From Salinispora mooreana (GTDB lineage Bacteria > Actinomycetota > Actinomycetes > Mycobacteriales > Micromonosporaceae): a stretch of DNA of 64,000 nucleotides. The stretch spans positions 4,248,133 through 4,312,132 of the forward strand of contig NZ_KB900614.1 of NCBI RefSeq assembly GCF_000379065.1. The letters are read 5' to 3'. A program made the position numbers and the translations under genes. Shown here in pieces: positions 44,043 to 53,275 of the stretch. Within the stretch, counting starts at the first letter, position 1; each line of letters begins with the position of its first letter. The notes under the pieces are model-generated. The model saw only the letters and a list, made by a program, of their open reading frames with translations. It was not told the origin of the DNA and made no database searches.

Positions 44043-46058
44043 ATGGAACGTACGCGTTTCTTCCGCCGACCGGTGGTCTGGATCATCCTGGTCATCCTCG
44101 GCGCCATTTTGCTCGGTCAGCTGTTCACCGGGGGCCCCGACTATCACCGGGTGGAAACCTCCGTCGCGCTGGACCAGCTCGACAAGGGTGGCATTGAGAA
44201 GGTCGTCTACGCCGACAAGGAGCAGACCCTCCGGCTCGACCTGGCCGAGCCGGCCGAATTCGGGGACGACAACACGTCCACCAAACTGATCGAGGCGCAG
44301 TTCCCGTACGAGTGGGGCGCCGAGGTCTGGAACCAGGTCCGCGATGCCGAGGCGAACAACCGCATCACCGGCACGGCCGACACGGAGGTCTCGTCCGACA
44401 GCATCTGGATGACCCTGCTGATCAGCCTGCTCCCCATCCTGCTGCTGGTGGCGCTGCTGCTGTTCTTCATGTCGCAGATGCAGGGCGGCGGCTCCCGGGT
44501 GCTCAACTTCGGCAAGTCCAAGGCCAAGATGATCACCAAGGACACGCCGAAGACGACCTTTGCCGACGTGGCGGGCTCCGAGGAGGCCGTCGAGGAGCTG
44601 CACGAGATCAAGGATTTCCTGCAGAACCCGGCGAAGTACCAGGCGCTCGGCGCCAAGATCCCGAAGGGCGTGCTGCTCTTCGGCCCGCCCGGCACCGGTA
44701 AGACCCTGCTCGCCCGCGCGGTCGCCGGGGAGGCCGGGGTGCCCTTCTACTCCATCTCCGGCTCGGACTTCGTCGAGATGTTCGTCGGTGTCGGCGCCAG
44801 CCGGGTCCGGGACCTCTTCGAGCAGGCCAAGACGAACGCGCCGGCGATCGTCTTCGTGGACGAGATCGACGCGGTCGGTCGTCACCGGGGTGCCGGCATG
44901 GGCGGCGGTCACGACGAGCGGGAGCAGACCCTCAACCAGCTCCTCGTCGAGATGGACGGCTTCGACACCAAGGGCGGCGTCATCCTGATCGCCGCCACCA
45001 ACCGGCCGGACATCCTCGACCCGGCGCTGCTGCGACCGGGCCGCTTCGACCGGCAGATCCCGGTGGACGCGCCGGACATGGAGGGCCGCAAGGCGATCCT
45101 GCGGGTGCACGCCAAGGGCAAGCCGTTCACCCCCGACGTCGATCTCGATGCGGTGGCGCGGCGTACCCCCGGCTTCAGCGGCGCCGACCTGGCCAACGTG
45201 ATCAACGAGGCCGCGCTGCTCACCGCCCGGCGGGACAAGCGGGCGATCACCGACGATTCCCTGGAAGAGTCGATCGACCGGGTGATCGCCGGCCCCCAGC
45301 GCCGTACCCGGGTGATGAGTGACAACGAAAAGAAGATCACGGCGTACCACGAGGGTGGGCACGCGCTGGTCGCCTGGGCGCTGCCGCACGCCGCGCCGGT
45401 GCACAAGGTCACCATCCTGTCCCGGGGGCGGTCCCTGGGGCACACCCTGGTCCTGCCGACCGAGGACAAGTACACCCAGACCCGGGCCGAGATGGTCGAC
45501 ACGCTGGCCTACGCGCTGGGTGGCCGGGCCGCCGAGGAGTTGGTGTTCCACGAGCCGACCACCGGCGCCGGCAACGACATCGAGAAGGCCACCCAGCTCG
45601 CCCGCGCGATGATCACCCAGTACGGGATGAGTTCCAAGCTCGGCGCGCTCAAGTACGGCAGCAGCGGTGACGAGCCGTTCCTCGGCCGCAACATGGGCAA
45701 CGAGCGGGGTTACTCCGACGCCGTGGCCGCCGAGATCGATGCCGAGATGCGAGCCCTGATCGAGCTGGCGCACGACGAGGCCTGGGAGATCCTGGTCGAG
45801 TACCGCGATGTGCTGGACAACATCGTGCTCGAGCTGATGGAGAAGGAGACTCTCTCCACGGCCGACATGGCCCGCATCTGCGACCGGGTGGCGAAGCGCC
45901 CGCCGATGGCTCCGTACAACGGGTTCGGCAAGCGTCAGCCCTCCACCGAGCCGCCGGTCCGCACGCCCGCCGAGGACGAGGCACTCAAGGCGCAGGGCAC
46001 GGCCGACACCGCGTCCATCAGCGGTGCCGCCGCGAACAACTCGGACGGCTCGCACTGA
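44043..46058 (+). CDS. ftsH: ATP-dependent zinc metalloprotease FtsH
   Basis: 671 residues from ATG 44043. It extracts and degrades membrane and short-lived proteins. Membrane helix 1 is at about 9-28, an outer loop follows, and helix 2 lies at about 120-142. The AAA domain has Walker A GPPGTGKT, Walker B IVFVDEIDAVG and the second region of homology LLRPGRFDRQI. The zinc site is AYHEGGHALVAW, with the third ligand in TGAGNDIEKAT. The C-terminal tail is polar and disordered, as in other actinobacteria. An upstream in-frame extension is open but has no helix or ribosome site. Confidence 0.96.
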   Translation: MERTRFFRRPVVWIILVILGAILLGQLFTGGPDYHRVETSVALDQLDKGGIEKVVYADKEQTLRLDLAEPAEFGDDNTSTKLIEAQFPYEWGAEVWNQVRDAEANNRITGTADTEVSSDSIWMTLLISLLPILLLVALLLFFMSQMQGGGSRVLNFGKSKAKMITKDTPKTTFADVAGSEEAVEELHEIKDFLQNPAKYQALGAKIPKGVLLFGPPGTGKTLLARAVAGEAGVPFYSISGSDFVEMFVGVGASRVRDLFEQAKTNAPAIVFVDEIDAVGRHRGAGMGGGHDEREQTLNQLLVEMDGFDTKGGVILIAATNRPDILDPALLRPGRFDRQIPVDAPDMEGRKAILRVHAKGKPFTPDVDLDAVARRTPGFSGADLANVINEAALLTARRDKRAITDDSLEESIDRVIAGPQRRTRVMSDNEKKITAYHEGGHALVAWALPHAAPVHKVTILSRGRSLGHTLVLPTEDKYTQTRAEMVDTLAYALGGRAAEELVFHEPTTGAGNDIEKATQLARAMITQYGMSSKLGALKYGSSGDEPFLGRNMGNERGYSDAVAAEIDAEMRALIELAHDEAWEILVEYRDVLDNIVLELMEKETLSTADMARICDRVAKRPPMAPYNGFGKRQPSTEPPVRTPAEDEALKAQGTADTASISGAAANNSDGSH

Positions 46059-46093
46059 ACAGCGACGACGAGGCGGCCAACCGCCCGCAGGGG

Positions 46094-46753
46094 TTGGCCG
46101 CCTCCGCCACCGAGACCGACGGCGACCTGGACCACGTCGCGGCTCGGCTGGTCAGCGGCCGGCTCGCCGGCGGTCCGGTCGGGGAGAGCGTTGACCTGGT
46201 CCGGTTGGAGAAGGCGGTCCGCGAGATCCTGATCGCGGTCGGCGAGGACCCGGACCGCGACGGGCTCCAGCAGACCCCGGCCCGGGTCGCGCGGGCCTAC
46301 GCGGAGTTGTTCGCCGGGCTCCGGGTCGACCCGGCGCAGGTGCTCAGCACCACCTTCGAGGCCAGCCACGACGAGCTGGTGCTGGTCCGTGACATCGACG
46401 TGATGAGCCTCTGCGAGCACCACCTGCTGCCGTTTCGGGGCAGTGCCCACATCGGGTACATTCCCGGCGCGGACGGCCGGATCACCGGTCTGTCCAAGCT
46501 GGCCCGACTGGTAGAGGTCTTCGCACGTCGTCCCCAGGTGCAGGAGCGGCTCACCGTGCAGGTCGCCGACCTGCTGATGGCGCAGCTCCGGCCGCGCGGC
46601 GTGATCGTCGTCCTGGAGTGCGAGCACATGTGCATGGCGATGCGCGGCATCCAGAAGTCGGGGGCCTGCACGATCACCTCCGCCGTACGCGGCAGCCTGC
46701 AGGAGGACGCGAGGACCCGCGCCGAGGCGATGGCGCTGATCAACTCGCGCTGA
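46094..46753 (+). CDS. folE: GTP cyclohydrolase I
   Basis: 219 residues from a TTG at 46094; the start is uncertain, since the frame is open further upstream to the ftsH stop and no clean ribosome site exists. First step of folate synthesis, GTP to dihydroneopterin triphosphate. The zinc and catalytic residues are in MSLCEHHLLPF and ECEHMCMAMRG, with GADGRITGLSKLARLVEVFA between. In many actinobacteria folE is followed directly by folP; here about 12.7 kb of secretion-like genes lie between them. Confidence 0.94.
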   Translation: MAASATETDGDLDHVAARLVSGRLAGGPVGESVDLVRLEKAVREILIAVGEDPDRDGLQQTPARVARAYAELFAGLRVDPAQVLSTTFEASHDELVLVRDIDVMSLCEHHLLPFRGSAHIGYIPGADGRITGLSKLARLVEVFARRPQVQERLTVQVADLLMAQLRPRGVIVVLECEHMCMAMRGIQKSGACTITSAVRGSLQEDARTRAEAMALINSR

Positions 46754-46809
46754 TCCGCCCGCCCGGCGGGTCACCTCCACCCTCGGACGCCGCTACGCCT
46801 CCGCCATGC

Positions 46810-47646
46810 TCAACCCAGCAGGGCGAGCAGGAGCACCGTACTGGTCACAATGGCGGGGAACAGGCAGACCAACACCCCGAGCCGGGGAGTGCGGTCCGGC
46901 TGCTCGCCCGCCTCCGGCCCGGCGAGGCGCCCCACCCACCACCAGCCCGCTGCGAACGCCGCCGCCGGCGTCGCCAGCCCGACGACCAGCGCGACGGCGC
47001 TCACCGTGCTGGGGCCGGTGGCAGCGAGCAGGATCAGCTGGACCAGCGGCATCAGCAGGGCCAGCGGGGCGTAGCAGCGCAGGTTACGGGCGATGACGGG
47101 CCAGCCGGCCAGGTTGACCAGCCCGCGGGCGGTCAGCGCGGCGTCCGCCGACTCCACCCGGCCGGCAGCTCCCCGCAGCGCGGCCAGCACCGTCGCAGGG
47201 CCACTCGCCATCGACCGACTCGCGGCCGAGTGTTCCGGTGGCGTCGGCGTCAGCGAGATCGGCGGTACGCCGCACTCGCGCAGCCGCGCCTCCTGCCCGG
47301 CCAGCTGGGCCCGGACCGTCGCCAGCTCCTCCCGGGCGGCCGCGACCGCGCGGGCCTGCTCGCCCGCGGCGGTGGCCGCACTTCGGCGCACCTCGTCGAG
47401 CTGCCGGGTCGCCGCGAGGTATTCGGCCCACGCCACCTCGACCGCCTCGTGGGCCGCCTCCTCGTGGGCTGTCGCCTCCTCGTGGATCGGCTCTGCCTCG
47501 TGGGCTGCCTCCGGCTCGTGGGGCGGCTCCGGCTGGTGGGCCGCCCCCAGCGGAGGGACCGGCTGCGGTACGTGGATCGGAAGCAACGGGGCAGCCGGGG
47601 GTTGCTGCCGATCCGGGCCCCGATCCTGGATGGGTATCCGGCTCAC
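46810..47646 (-). CDS. Ala-rich membrane protein with coiled coil, coupled to the EccC/FtsK-like gene
   Basis: 278 residues from GTG 47646, overlapping the ATPase-like gene stop by GTGA. The N-terminal ~100 residues are Pro/Glu/His-rich and probably disordered. A coiled coil follows (residues about 95-140, AREELATVRAQLAGQEARLRE). The C-terminal part has four hydrophobic segments in two pairs, ending VTSTVLLLALLG. No known family was recognised. Coupling to the EccC/FtsK-like gene suggests it is that protein's membrane partner. Confidence 0.6.
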   Translation of the reverse strand: MSRIPIQDRGPDRQQPPAAPLLPIHVPQPVPPLGAAHQPEPPHEPEAAHEAEPIHEEATAHEEAAHEAVEVAWAEYLAATRQLDEVRRSAATAAGEQARAVAAAREELATVRAQLAGQEARLRECGVPPISLTPTPPEHSAASRSMASGPATVLAALRGAAGRVESADAALTARGLVNLAGWPVIARNLRCYAPLALLMPLVQLILLAATGPSTVSAVALVVGLATPAAAFAAGWWWVGRLAGPEAGEQPDRTPRLGVLVCLFPAIVTSTVLLLALLG

Positions 47647-50174
47647 GTCAGGACCGGCTTCGTGGCGAATGGAACCAGGACGACGCCCTGCTCGCTGTGG
47701 CCGTCCCAGAGCAGCGCCCGGTCTGGTCGAGGACGCCACTCCACCGGGCGGCCGAAGAGCGCCCCGAGCTGGGCCCCCGGCACGTTCACGACGGCGACCG
47801 TGGCGAGCTTGGTCAACTCGTCTCCTGGTTCGAGTAGGGACGCGAAAGCGGGTACGGTGCCCCACCGGCCGAGTAGGTGACGACCGGCCGGCGGCCCCTC
47901 CCGGAGCAGGGTGGTGAGCCGGTCCGGCGGAACCTGTCCCGAACCCGGCCCGTCCAGGTCGAAGACGACCAGGTAGGCCGGCTCGGTCGAGTCGAGGGCG
48001 GCCGGCAGGTCAGCCTGATCCACCACCTCGACCGAGTGCTGGGTGGCCAACTCGGCGGCGAGTGCCGCGGCGAGTGGTGCCGCTTCGTCCGCGGAAGGCA
48101 CCACCACGAACCGGGCGGAACCTGGCTGGTGGTGGGCGGCGAGGCTGCGGGCCGCGGTGACCAGGAGGCCAGCCGCCGCCACACTGGCACCGAGCACCGC
48201 CAGATTGCGCCCCGGGGCGGCGTCGAGCGACACCGCCACCGTTGACCGGGTCACATCCACCGCCCGGCCCAGCAGCGCCACCGGCCCGGTTGCCCCACCG
48301 GCCACCGCCGCTCGGTACCGGGGGTCGTTGCGCAGCTGCGGCTGGGCATAGCCGGCGAAGACCACTGGTGGGGCGCTCCGCTCCGGGCGGGCCTCCCAGA
48401 GCCGGTGCCGCAGGCCCGCCATCACCTCGTAGTGATCCAGTGGGTCGGGGAAGCGGATCACCCGCTCGTGTCCCCGGATGGCGCCACGCGGCCCCCCGAG
48501 GCCACCCGCGGTGTTGACCACCGCACTCCCCACCGCCAGGCCCGCCGCCGAGTCGTTGGTCGAGGCCAACACCGCGCCCCCACCGGGAAGCGCCACCCGC
48601 ACCGGGAACTGCCCGAGCAGCGGATCCCGGTCACTGCGCGCCCGAAGGCCCAGGTCCCCCTCCCCGGCCAGGAGCAGATGCACACCGTACGACCGGCCGG
48701 TGCGCGCCACGGCCTCGAGCAGGGCCCGAGCCTCGGTGGCGATCCGGTCCCGGCCGGTGAGTAGTCGCGGTAGGCTGTCCACCACGGCGACGATCCGCGG
48801 TAGCTCCCGGTGCTGCCGCAGCTCCTGGTACCGCTGCCCGCCGGCGCGGGCACCGGCCTCCTCGCGGCGGCGGACCTCGGTGGCCAGGAGGTCGAACAGA
48901 TCCAGCACGTACTCCCGGTCGGCGGTGATGGCGGCGGCCCGGACCTGCGGAATCCAGGAGCGGTCGCGTTCGGTCTGGAGGAACTCCGCAAAGGACTCCC
49001 CGGTGCCGAGATCGGCCAGGTAGAGGACGAGCTCCTCAGGACCGTAGCGGGCGGTCAGGCTGAGCAGGGCGGTGGCGAGGAACGTCGATCGGCTGGTGCC
49101 GGCGCGGCCACTCACCAACCAGTGTGGCGTCAGCTCGGAGAAACTCAGGGAGACCGGCCGCCCCCCGGCGTCCCCCACCGTCGTCGCCATCCCGGCACGG
49201 GAACTCGTCGTCCACACCGGCTCGCTCGGCTCCGGAAGCAGCTCGGCCAGTCCCAGCCGCGAGCCCTCCGCCACCTGCTCGGTGAGGCGACGGCAGATCT
49301 CGTTGACGAGGTCTGCCGGGGGATCCGGCTCGAGGAAGACCGGTGAGTTCAATCCGCCCGGAGGGTCTGCTTCCGGCGCCCCGAAGACGGTGCCGGGAGG
49401 GCCGGTGAGCAGCGCGTACGCACTGCGGATCGTCAGCGAGGCGGCGCGTGGCAGCGGAGCGCGGCCGACTGGCCACCCCGCCACCAGCAGGTGCAGGCCA
49501 CTCGCGCTGCCCTGCTCGGCGAGCGCCTCCAGGCGGGTCAGGTCGGTGTGGCCGGTGGACTCGGGCAGCGCGGCGACGACCAGGAGCAGGATTCGGTCGT
49601 GCCGGCGTCGGCCGTCTCCGGCCGGGGCCACCCACCGCTCCGCCTCCGCCAGCACCGCCCGCAGGCCGGCGACGTCCGTAACCGGAGGCGGCAGGAGGCC
49701 GGCGTCGGCGAGCGCCGCGAACGGGGTCAGCGCGGTACCCGTACCGTCCACCGCGCGGACCAGCAGCGCCCCGGCCGGCGTGGCCGCCAGCAGTCGGACC
49801 AGGACGGCCCGGACCAGGCCCGCCACCCGCGGATCCCCGGTGTCGGCGTCGACCGTCAGGTTCCCGGTGCCGATCAGCGGGACCAGCGCGGGGAAGCGCG
49901 CCTCGTCCAGCGGGGCAGCGGTACCGACCCGGACGAAGCGCGGCGGCCCCTCCCCTGCGGGGGTCTCCGCCGGCACGGTCTCCAGCGCGGCTCCCGCCCA
50001 GCCGGGGGCGAGTTGACCGGCGGCGCTTCGCAGCCGGTCGGCGAGCTCATACTGGCGGGCGTGGTCGGCGGGAGCGGGGCGGATGTCGTCGAGGACATCG
50101 GCGGCGGCGAGCGCGACGGCGGCAGCCTGCCGGTGCAGGGCGGCGGCCCGGTTCGCCCGCCTCCTCGGACCCAC
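47643..50174 (-). CDS. EccC/FtsK-like protein with degenerate ATPase motifs
   Basis: 843 residues from GTG 50174, chosen for AAAAGGGGG 9 bases upstream. The central domain aligns with EccC/FtsK ATPases: LTPHWLVSGRAGTSRSTFLA at the Walker A position (about 356-364), PEELVLYLADLGTG after it, and LPRIVAVVDSLPRLL at the Walker B position (about 464). Walker A lacks the Gly-Lys pair (it reads S-R) and Walker B has Ser in place of Glu, so ATP hydrolysis is doubtful. A second ATPase-like segment lies N-terminal (LHLLVAGWPVG) and a third C-terminal. It may be a scaffold or coupling-protein relative of the adjacent secretion-like genes. Confidence 0.72.
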   Translation of the reverse strand: MGPRRRANRAAALHRQAAAVALAAADVLDDIRPAPADHARQYELADRLRSAAGQLAPGWAGAALETVPAETPAGEGPPRFVRVGTAAPLDEARFPALVPLIGTGNLTVDADTGDPRVAGLVRAVLVRLLAATPAGALLVRAVDGTGTALTPFAALADAGLLPPPVTDVAGLRAVLAEAERWVAPAGDGRRRHDRILLLVVAALPESTGHTDLTRLEALAEQGSASGLHLLVAGWPVGRAPLPRAASLTIRSAYALLTGPPGTVFGAPEADPPGGLNSPVFLEPDPPADLVNEICRRLTEQVAEGSRLGLAELLPEPSEPVWTTSSRAGMATTVGDAGGRPVSLSFSELTPHWLVSGRAGTSRSTFLATALLSLTARYGPEELVLYLADLGTGESFAEFLQTERDRSWIPQVRAAAITADREYVLDLFDLLATEVRRREEAGARAGGQRYQELRQHRELPRIVAVVDSLPRLLTGRDRIATEARALLEAVARTGRSYGVHLLLAGEGDLGLRARSDRDPLLGQFPVRVALPGGGAVLASTNDSAAGLAVGSAVVNTAGGLGGPRGAIRGHERVIRFPDPLDHYEVMAGLRHRLWEARPERSAPPVVFAGYAQPQLRNDPRYRAAVAGGATGPVALLGRAVDVTRSTVAVSLDAAPGRNLAVLGASVAAAGLLVTAARSLAAHHQPGSARFVVVPSADEAAPLAAALAAELATQHSVEVVDQADLPAALDSTEPAYLVVFDLDGPGSGQVPPDRLTTLLREGPPAGRHLLGRWGTVPAFASLLEPGDELTKLATVAVVNVPGAQLGALFGRPVEWRPRPDRALLWDGHSEQGVVLVPFATKPVLT

Positions 50175-50355
50175 CGCGTCCACCCCCTTTTCGCGAGGTC
50201 GGCGACCCACCCCGCGCGAAGACCGTAGCGCAGGACGACCTGGTTCCGGCGGAGGCGCCGCGGTGCCGCGTCAGTGTTGTAGCCGATGTCACCGGCGGGG
50301 AGGAGGCCGTCACGATCCGCCTAATCTGGGCATTGGGTCAGCGGCCGGCAGCCGT

Positions 50356-50361
50356 TAGCCT
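50356..50361 (+). promoter_or_regulatory. -10 box of a leaderless promoter
   Basis: TAGCCT ends 6 bases before GTG 50368. The intervening CAGGGG is too close to act as a ribosome site. Confidence 0.5.
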
Positions 50362-50367
50362 CAGGGG

Positions 50368-50952
50368 GTGGAATCAGTGCAGCCCCCCGCCGGTTCCCAG
50401 GTGTCCCGCCTACCGGCGCAGCGGCCTCCCTCGGAGCAGCTGGCGGCCCCACCCTCGGCGCCCGCGCCAGGCGCGGGCGCGCCGGTCCCGCCGCGTCGGC
50501 AACGACTGCGCACTGTCCTCACCGTGACCGTCGCCGTGCTGACGGCGCTCGTGCTGGGCGGGATCGTCGGTGGCTACGTCCTCTACGACCGGGCCACCAC
50601 CCCCGACCGCAGCGCACCCGACGTGGTCGTGAGTAGCTATCTCGCCGCGTTTTTTGTAGACAGGAATGACACGCTCGCCGACCTGTTCCTCTGCGCCGAG
50701 GGGGCGTCCGTCGCCGAGCTGGGGGCGTTGCGGGAGGACCTGGTCGCGCGGGAGGCGCGGTTCGCGGTGCCCATCTCCGTCAGCTGGGGGAGCCTCGCGG
50801 TTCAACGGGACGGAGACGAGGCGGTCGTCGAGCTGGAACTGGTGATCTCCGCCTACGTTGACGGTGGCAACTACAGCGAACGGCAGCCGTGGCGCTTCAC
50901 CACCATGCTGGGCGAGGACTGGCGGGTCTGTTCCGGCGCACGGGTTGACTGA
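50368..50952 (+). CDS. single-pass membrane protein with NTF2-like outer domain
   Basis: 194 residues from GTG 50368. A Pro/Ala-rich inner tail (about 1-48) precedes one membrane helix (LTVTVAVLTALVLGGIVGGYVLY). The outer ~120 residues (VVSSYLAAFFVDRNDTLADLFLC ... DWRVCSGARVD) resemble NTF2/VirB8-like folds, with two Cys that may form a disulfide. It is the only plus-strand gene inside the secretion-like block and converges with the gene at 50954. Function unknown; the fold call is an inference from pattern. Confidence 0.6.
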   Translation: MESVQPPAGSQVSRLPAQRPPSEQLAAPPSAPAPGAGAPVPPRRQRLRTVLTVTVAVLTALVLGGIVGGYVLYDRATTPDRSAPDVVVSSYLAAFFVDRNDTLADLFLCAEGASVAELGALREDLVAREARFAVPISVSWGSLAVQRDGDEAVVELELVISAYVDGGNYSERQPWRFTTMLGEDWRVCSGARVD

Positions 50953-50953
50953 C

Positions 50954-51547
50954 CTATTCGATCCAGAGCAGGTGGACGGGGACCTCGAGCGTGGTCGGGG
51001 TCTGCCCGCGCCAGGCCCACCGATACCACTCGACCTCGGGGGTGACCCGGACACAGATGTCCCCCTCGGCGCTCGAGTAGGTCTCGGTCACCGCGCGTAG
51101 GTCCCGGTGTTCGACCGCGCCCTCCACGTGCACGACCCGCCGGCCGGCGACGGCGTCGGCCTCGAAGACCGGCGTCGGCGCCCGATGCGTGGGCGCGTCC
51201 AGGGAGACCAGCCGATCGGCCTCCGCGGGCGGTGCCTCCGGCCGTAGTCCGACCGTCTCCACCCAGACCCGGTCGACCGGGACGAGAGGGGCGAAGACCT
51301 CGACCTGATCGGCCTCGGCGCGGTACCACTCGTGCTCGGCGATGACCGGCACGTAGGTGCGGCTGCCCTGCACCACGCGGTCGTCCGCGCGGAGGTCACC
51401 GCGCCAGCCCAGCCCGGGTTGGCCGACCCGCACCCGGCGCCCGCGCAGCTCGACCCGGCCAGAGGCGGGCAGCACCGCGATCGGCCGGGGCGGCAGCGGC
51501 GCCCAGTCCGGCTGGTCCAGGAACGGGTCCGGGAGGGGGTCTGTCAT
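50954..51547 (-). CDS. conserved-looking protein of unknown function in the secretion-like operon
   Basis: 197 residues, no membrane helix and no signal. It is rich in beta-type sequence with repeated RV/EV pairs (RVELRGRRVRVGQPGLGW, AEHEWYRAEADQVEVF) and two similar HEWYR / VEWYRWAW segments, which suggests an internal duplication. It starts 13 bases after the wall-hydrolase gene stop, so it is the last gene of that operon. I do not recognise a family. Confidence 0.55.
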   Translation of the reverse strand: MTDPLPDPFLDQPDWAPLPPRPIAVLPASGRVELRGRRVRVGQPGLGWRGDLRADDRVVQGSRTYVPVIAEHEWYRAEADQVEVFAPLVPVDRVWVETVGLRPEAPPAEADRLVSLDAPTHRAPTPVFEADAVAGRRVVHVEGAVEHRDLRAVTETYSSAEGDICVRVTPEVEWYRWAWRGQTPTTLEVPVHLLWIE

Positions 51548-51560
51548 CGCCGTCGGTGCC

Positions 51561-52724
51561 TCATTCCACGCTCCGCAGCGGCGCGCCCTGCTCCCGCATG
51601 AAGCGCACCGGGTCGATCGCGCCGTGGCGGCTCCGGTCGCCGTCGACGTGCACCTCGAAGTGCAGGTGCGGGCCGGAGGAGTTGCCGCTGCTGCCGATCA
51701 CCCCGATCTCCTCCCCGGCGCGCACAGTCTGACCCGCGCTGACCGTGGGCCTCTCCGCCAGGTGGCAGTAGCGGGTGATGATCTTTCCGGGGTGGGCGAT
51801 GTCGACGAACCAGCCGCAGCCACCCTTGCCCGGCCAGCCGTCCACGTCGCAGGTCAGCTCCCCGGATCGGTCCGGGTCGCAGCGGGAGACCAGGACCCGC
51901 CCGCTGGCGGCGGCGCGGATCGGGGTGCCCTTAACCGCGGCGATATCCACCCCCTGGTGCGCCGGTCGCTCCTGGGTGCGGAAGCCGGAGCCGACGTCAC
52001 CGGGGATCGGGGCGGTCCAACCAGAGGCGGCGATCCGGCCGTCCTCCGCGGCGTCGCAGGCGTGCCCGCCGGCGACCGGCACGGTCCGGGCCGCGCCGCC
52101 GGCCAGCGAGTTGACGATCGTCGACGCCAGCGCCTCATGCTTCGCGTAGGCGTCCGGGAAGGCGCTGATCTGCACGGCCTGCGCGGCCCGGGTCAGCGGC
52201 AGCCGCTGCCAACCAGGGACCTCCACCAGCTTCTCGTAGAATTTGCGGGCCGCGTACTCCGGCGTCATCCGTTCCTGGACCGAGCCCCAGCCCGCCCGCT
52301 GCTGGAACAGACCCACCGAGTCGTGGTCCGAGCCGACGCCCTCGTTGGGGAGCTGATCCGACCCAGGGACCGTGGGGTTGGCGAGATTGCGCAGCCGGGA
52401 CTCCTGCATCGCGGTCGCCACGGCGATCACCCATCCGCGGGGCGGCACCTGCAGCTCCTGCCCGACCGTGATGATCCGGGCGGCGTTGCGAAGCTGGAGC
52501 TCACCGTACTGCGACATCTGCGGCATTGCCCCGGTGACCTCGACCTGGAAGTCGTCGGTGCACTCCTGGTTGGTGAGCCGGAGCTCGTCGTCGCCGCCGA
52601 GTTCGGTGAGGAAGAAGGCGCCCGCGCCGCCAGCGCAGCAGAGCAGGGTCAGCGTCGCGGTGAGCGCGACGGCCAACACGCCGACGCGCAGGCGACGGTG
52701 CTTCGGCTTCGCTGCTCTGCTCAT
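51561..52724 (-). CDS. bifunctional cell-wall hydrolase (lysozyme-like plus M23), VirB1-like role
   Basis: 387 residues from ATG 52724, overlapping the upstream stop by ATGA. One membrane helix lies at about 12-37. Next is a transglycosylase-like region (VIAVATAMQESRLRNLANP with the catalytic Glu, and DHDSVGLFQQRAGWGS). The C-terminal M23 domain has HQGVDIA and GPHLHFEVH, the zinc ligands of LytM endopeptidases. Gram-positive conjugation systems carry such two-domain hydrolases to open the wall. Its neighbours support that role. Confidence 0.88.
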   Translation of the reverse strand: MSRAAKPKHRRLRVGVLAVALTATLTLLCCAGGAGAFFLTELGGDDELRLTNQECTDDFQVEVTGAMPQMSQYGELQLRNAARIITVGQELQVPPRGWVIAVATAMQESRLRNLANPTVPGSDQLPNEGVGSDHDSVGLFQQRAGWGSVQERMTPEYAARKFYEKLVEVPGWQRLPLTRAAQAVQISAFPDAYAKHEALASTIVNSLAGGAARTVPVAGGHACDAAEDGRIAASGWTAPIPGDVGSGFRTQERPAHQGVDIAAVKGTPIRAAASGRVLVSRCDPDRSGELTCDVDGWPGKGGCGWFVDIAHPGKIITRYCHLAERPTVSAGQTVRAGEEIGVIGSSGNSSGPHLHFEVHVDGDRSRHGAIDPVRFMREQGAPLRSVE

Positions 52725-53275
52725 TTCTGCTCCCAGTCCACCGCGTCCACCCGCCACCGGCCGTCCGGCGCCACCAGCTCCAGCCGGAGCTGGCCGGTGT
52801 CGAAGGGCACCCGCGCCTCGACGACCATCTCTGACCGGGCCCTGACCGTCACGGCGCCCGCCACCTCGCCCGTCGGGACCTCAACCGGGTCCACCTCGGC
52901 GAGCTGCTCGGCCAACGTCGGGGTGGCCAGGGGGCGCAGCCCGGCGTGCCAGGCCTCGGCGGTCATCCCCGGCTGCCCGCGCCAGGCGGTGACGAACTCG
53001 TCGGCGACCTGCTCCGGCGGCGCCGCCCCGGGCCGGGTCACCGGCGTGGGGGAGCGCGTGTCGATCAGCCCGTCGTCGCCGACCGTCGGGTGCACCGTGC
53101 TGATCGGCTGCTCCGGGCGGTTACTGAGGCCGCTCCCCGGCTCCCCCGCCCCGACGACCAGCCGGGTGGTGCCGATGATGCCGACCACCACCACGGCGAG
53201 CGCCAGCGCGACCCCCACCCGGGACCGGAGCACCCGGGTGAGGAGCTGCTCGATTGCCCGCCGCACCGCGATCAC
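52721..53275 (-). CDS. VirB8/TcpC-like single-pass membrane protein
   Basis: 184 residues. The first 18 residues are basic, then one helix (RVGVALALAVVVVGIIGTTRLVV). The outer domain (EQVADEFVTAWRGQ ... DGRWRVDAVDWEQK) has the NTF2-like pattern of VirB8 and TcpC, ending in a strand that contains W-R-V. It overlaps both neighbours by ATGA, so it is tightly coupled to the TrbL-like and hydrolase genes. Assignment rests on size, topology and context. Confidence 0.65.
   Translation of the reverse strand: MIAVRRAIEQLLTRVLRSRVGVALALAVVVVGIIGTTRLVVGAGEPGSGLSNRPEQPISTVHPTVGDDGLIDTRSPTPVTRPGAAPPEQVADEFVTAWRGQPGMTAEAWHAGLRPLATPTLAEQLAEVDPVEVPTGEVAGAVTVRARSEMVVEARVPFDTGQLRLELVAPDGRWRVDAVDWEQK

Noticed and set aside
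43710..46055. A 781-codon open frame on the minus strand opposite ftsH
   Set aside because: It is the antisense shadow of a highly conserved gene; high GC content keeps such frames open. It has no motif and no ribosome site.
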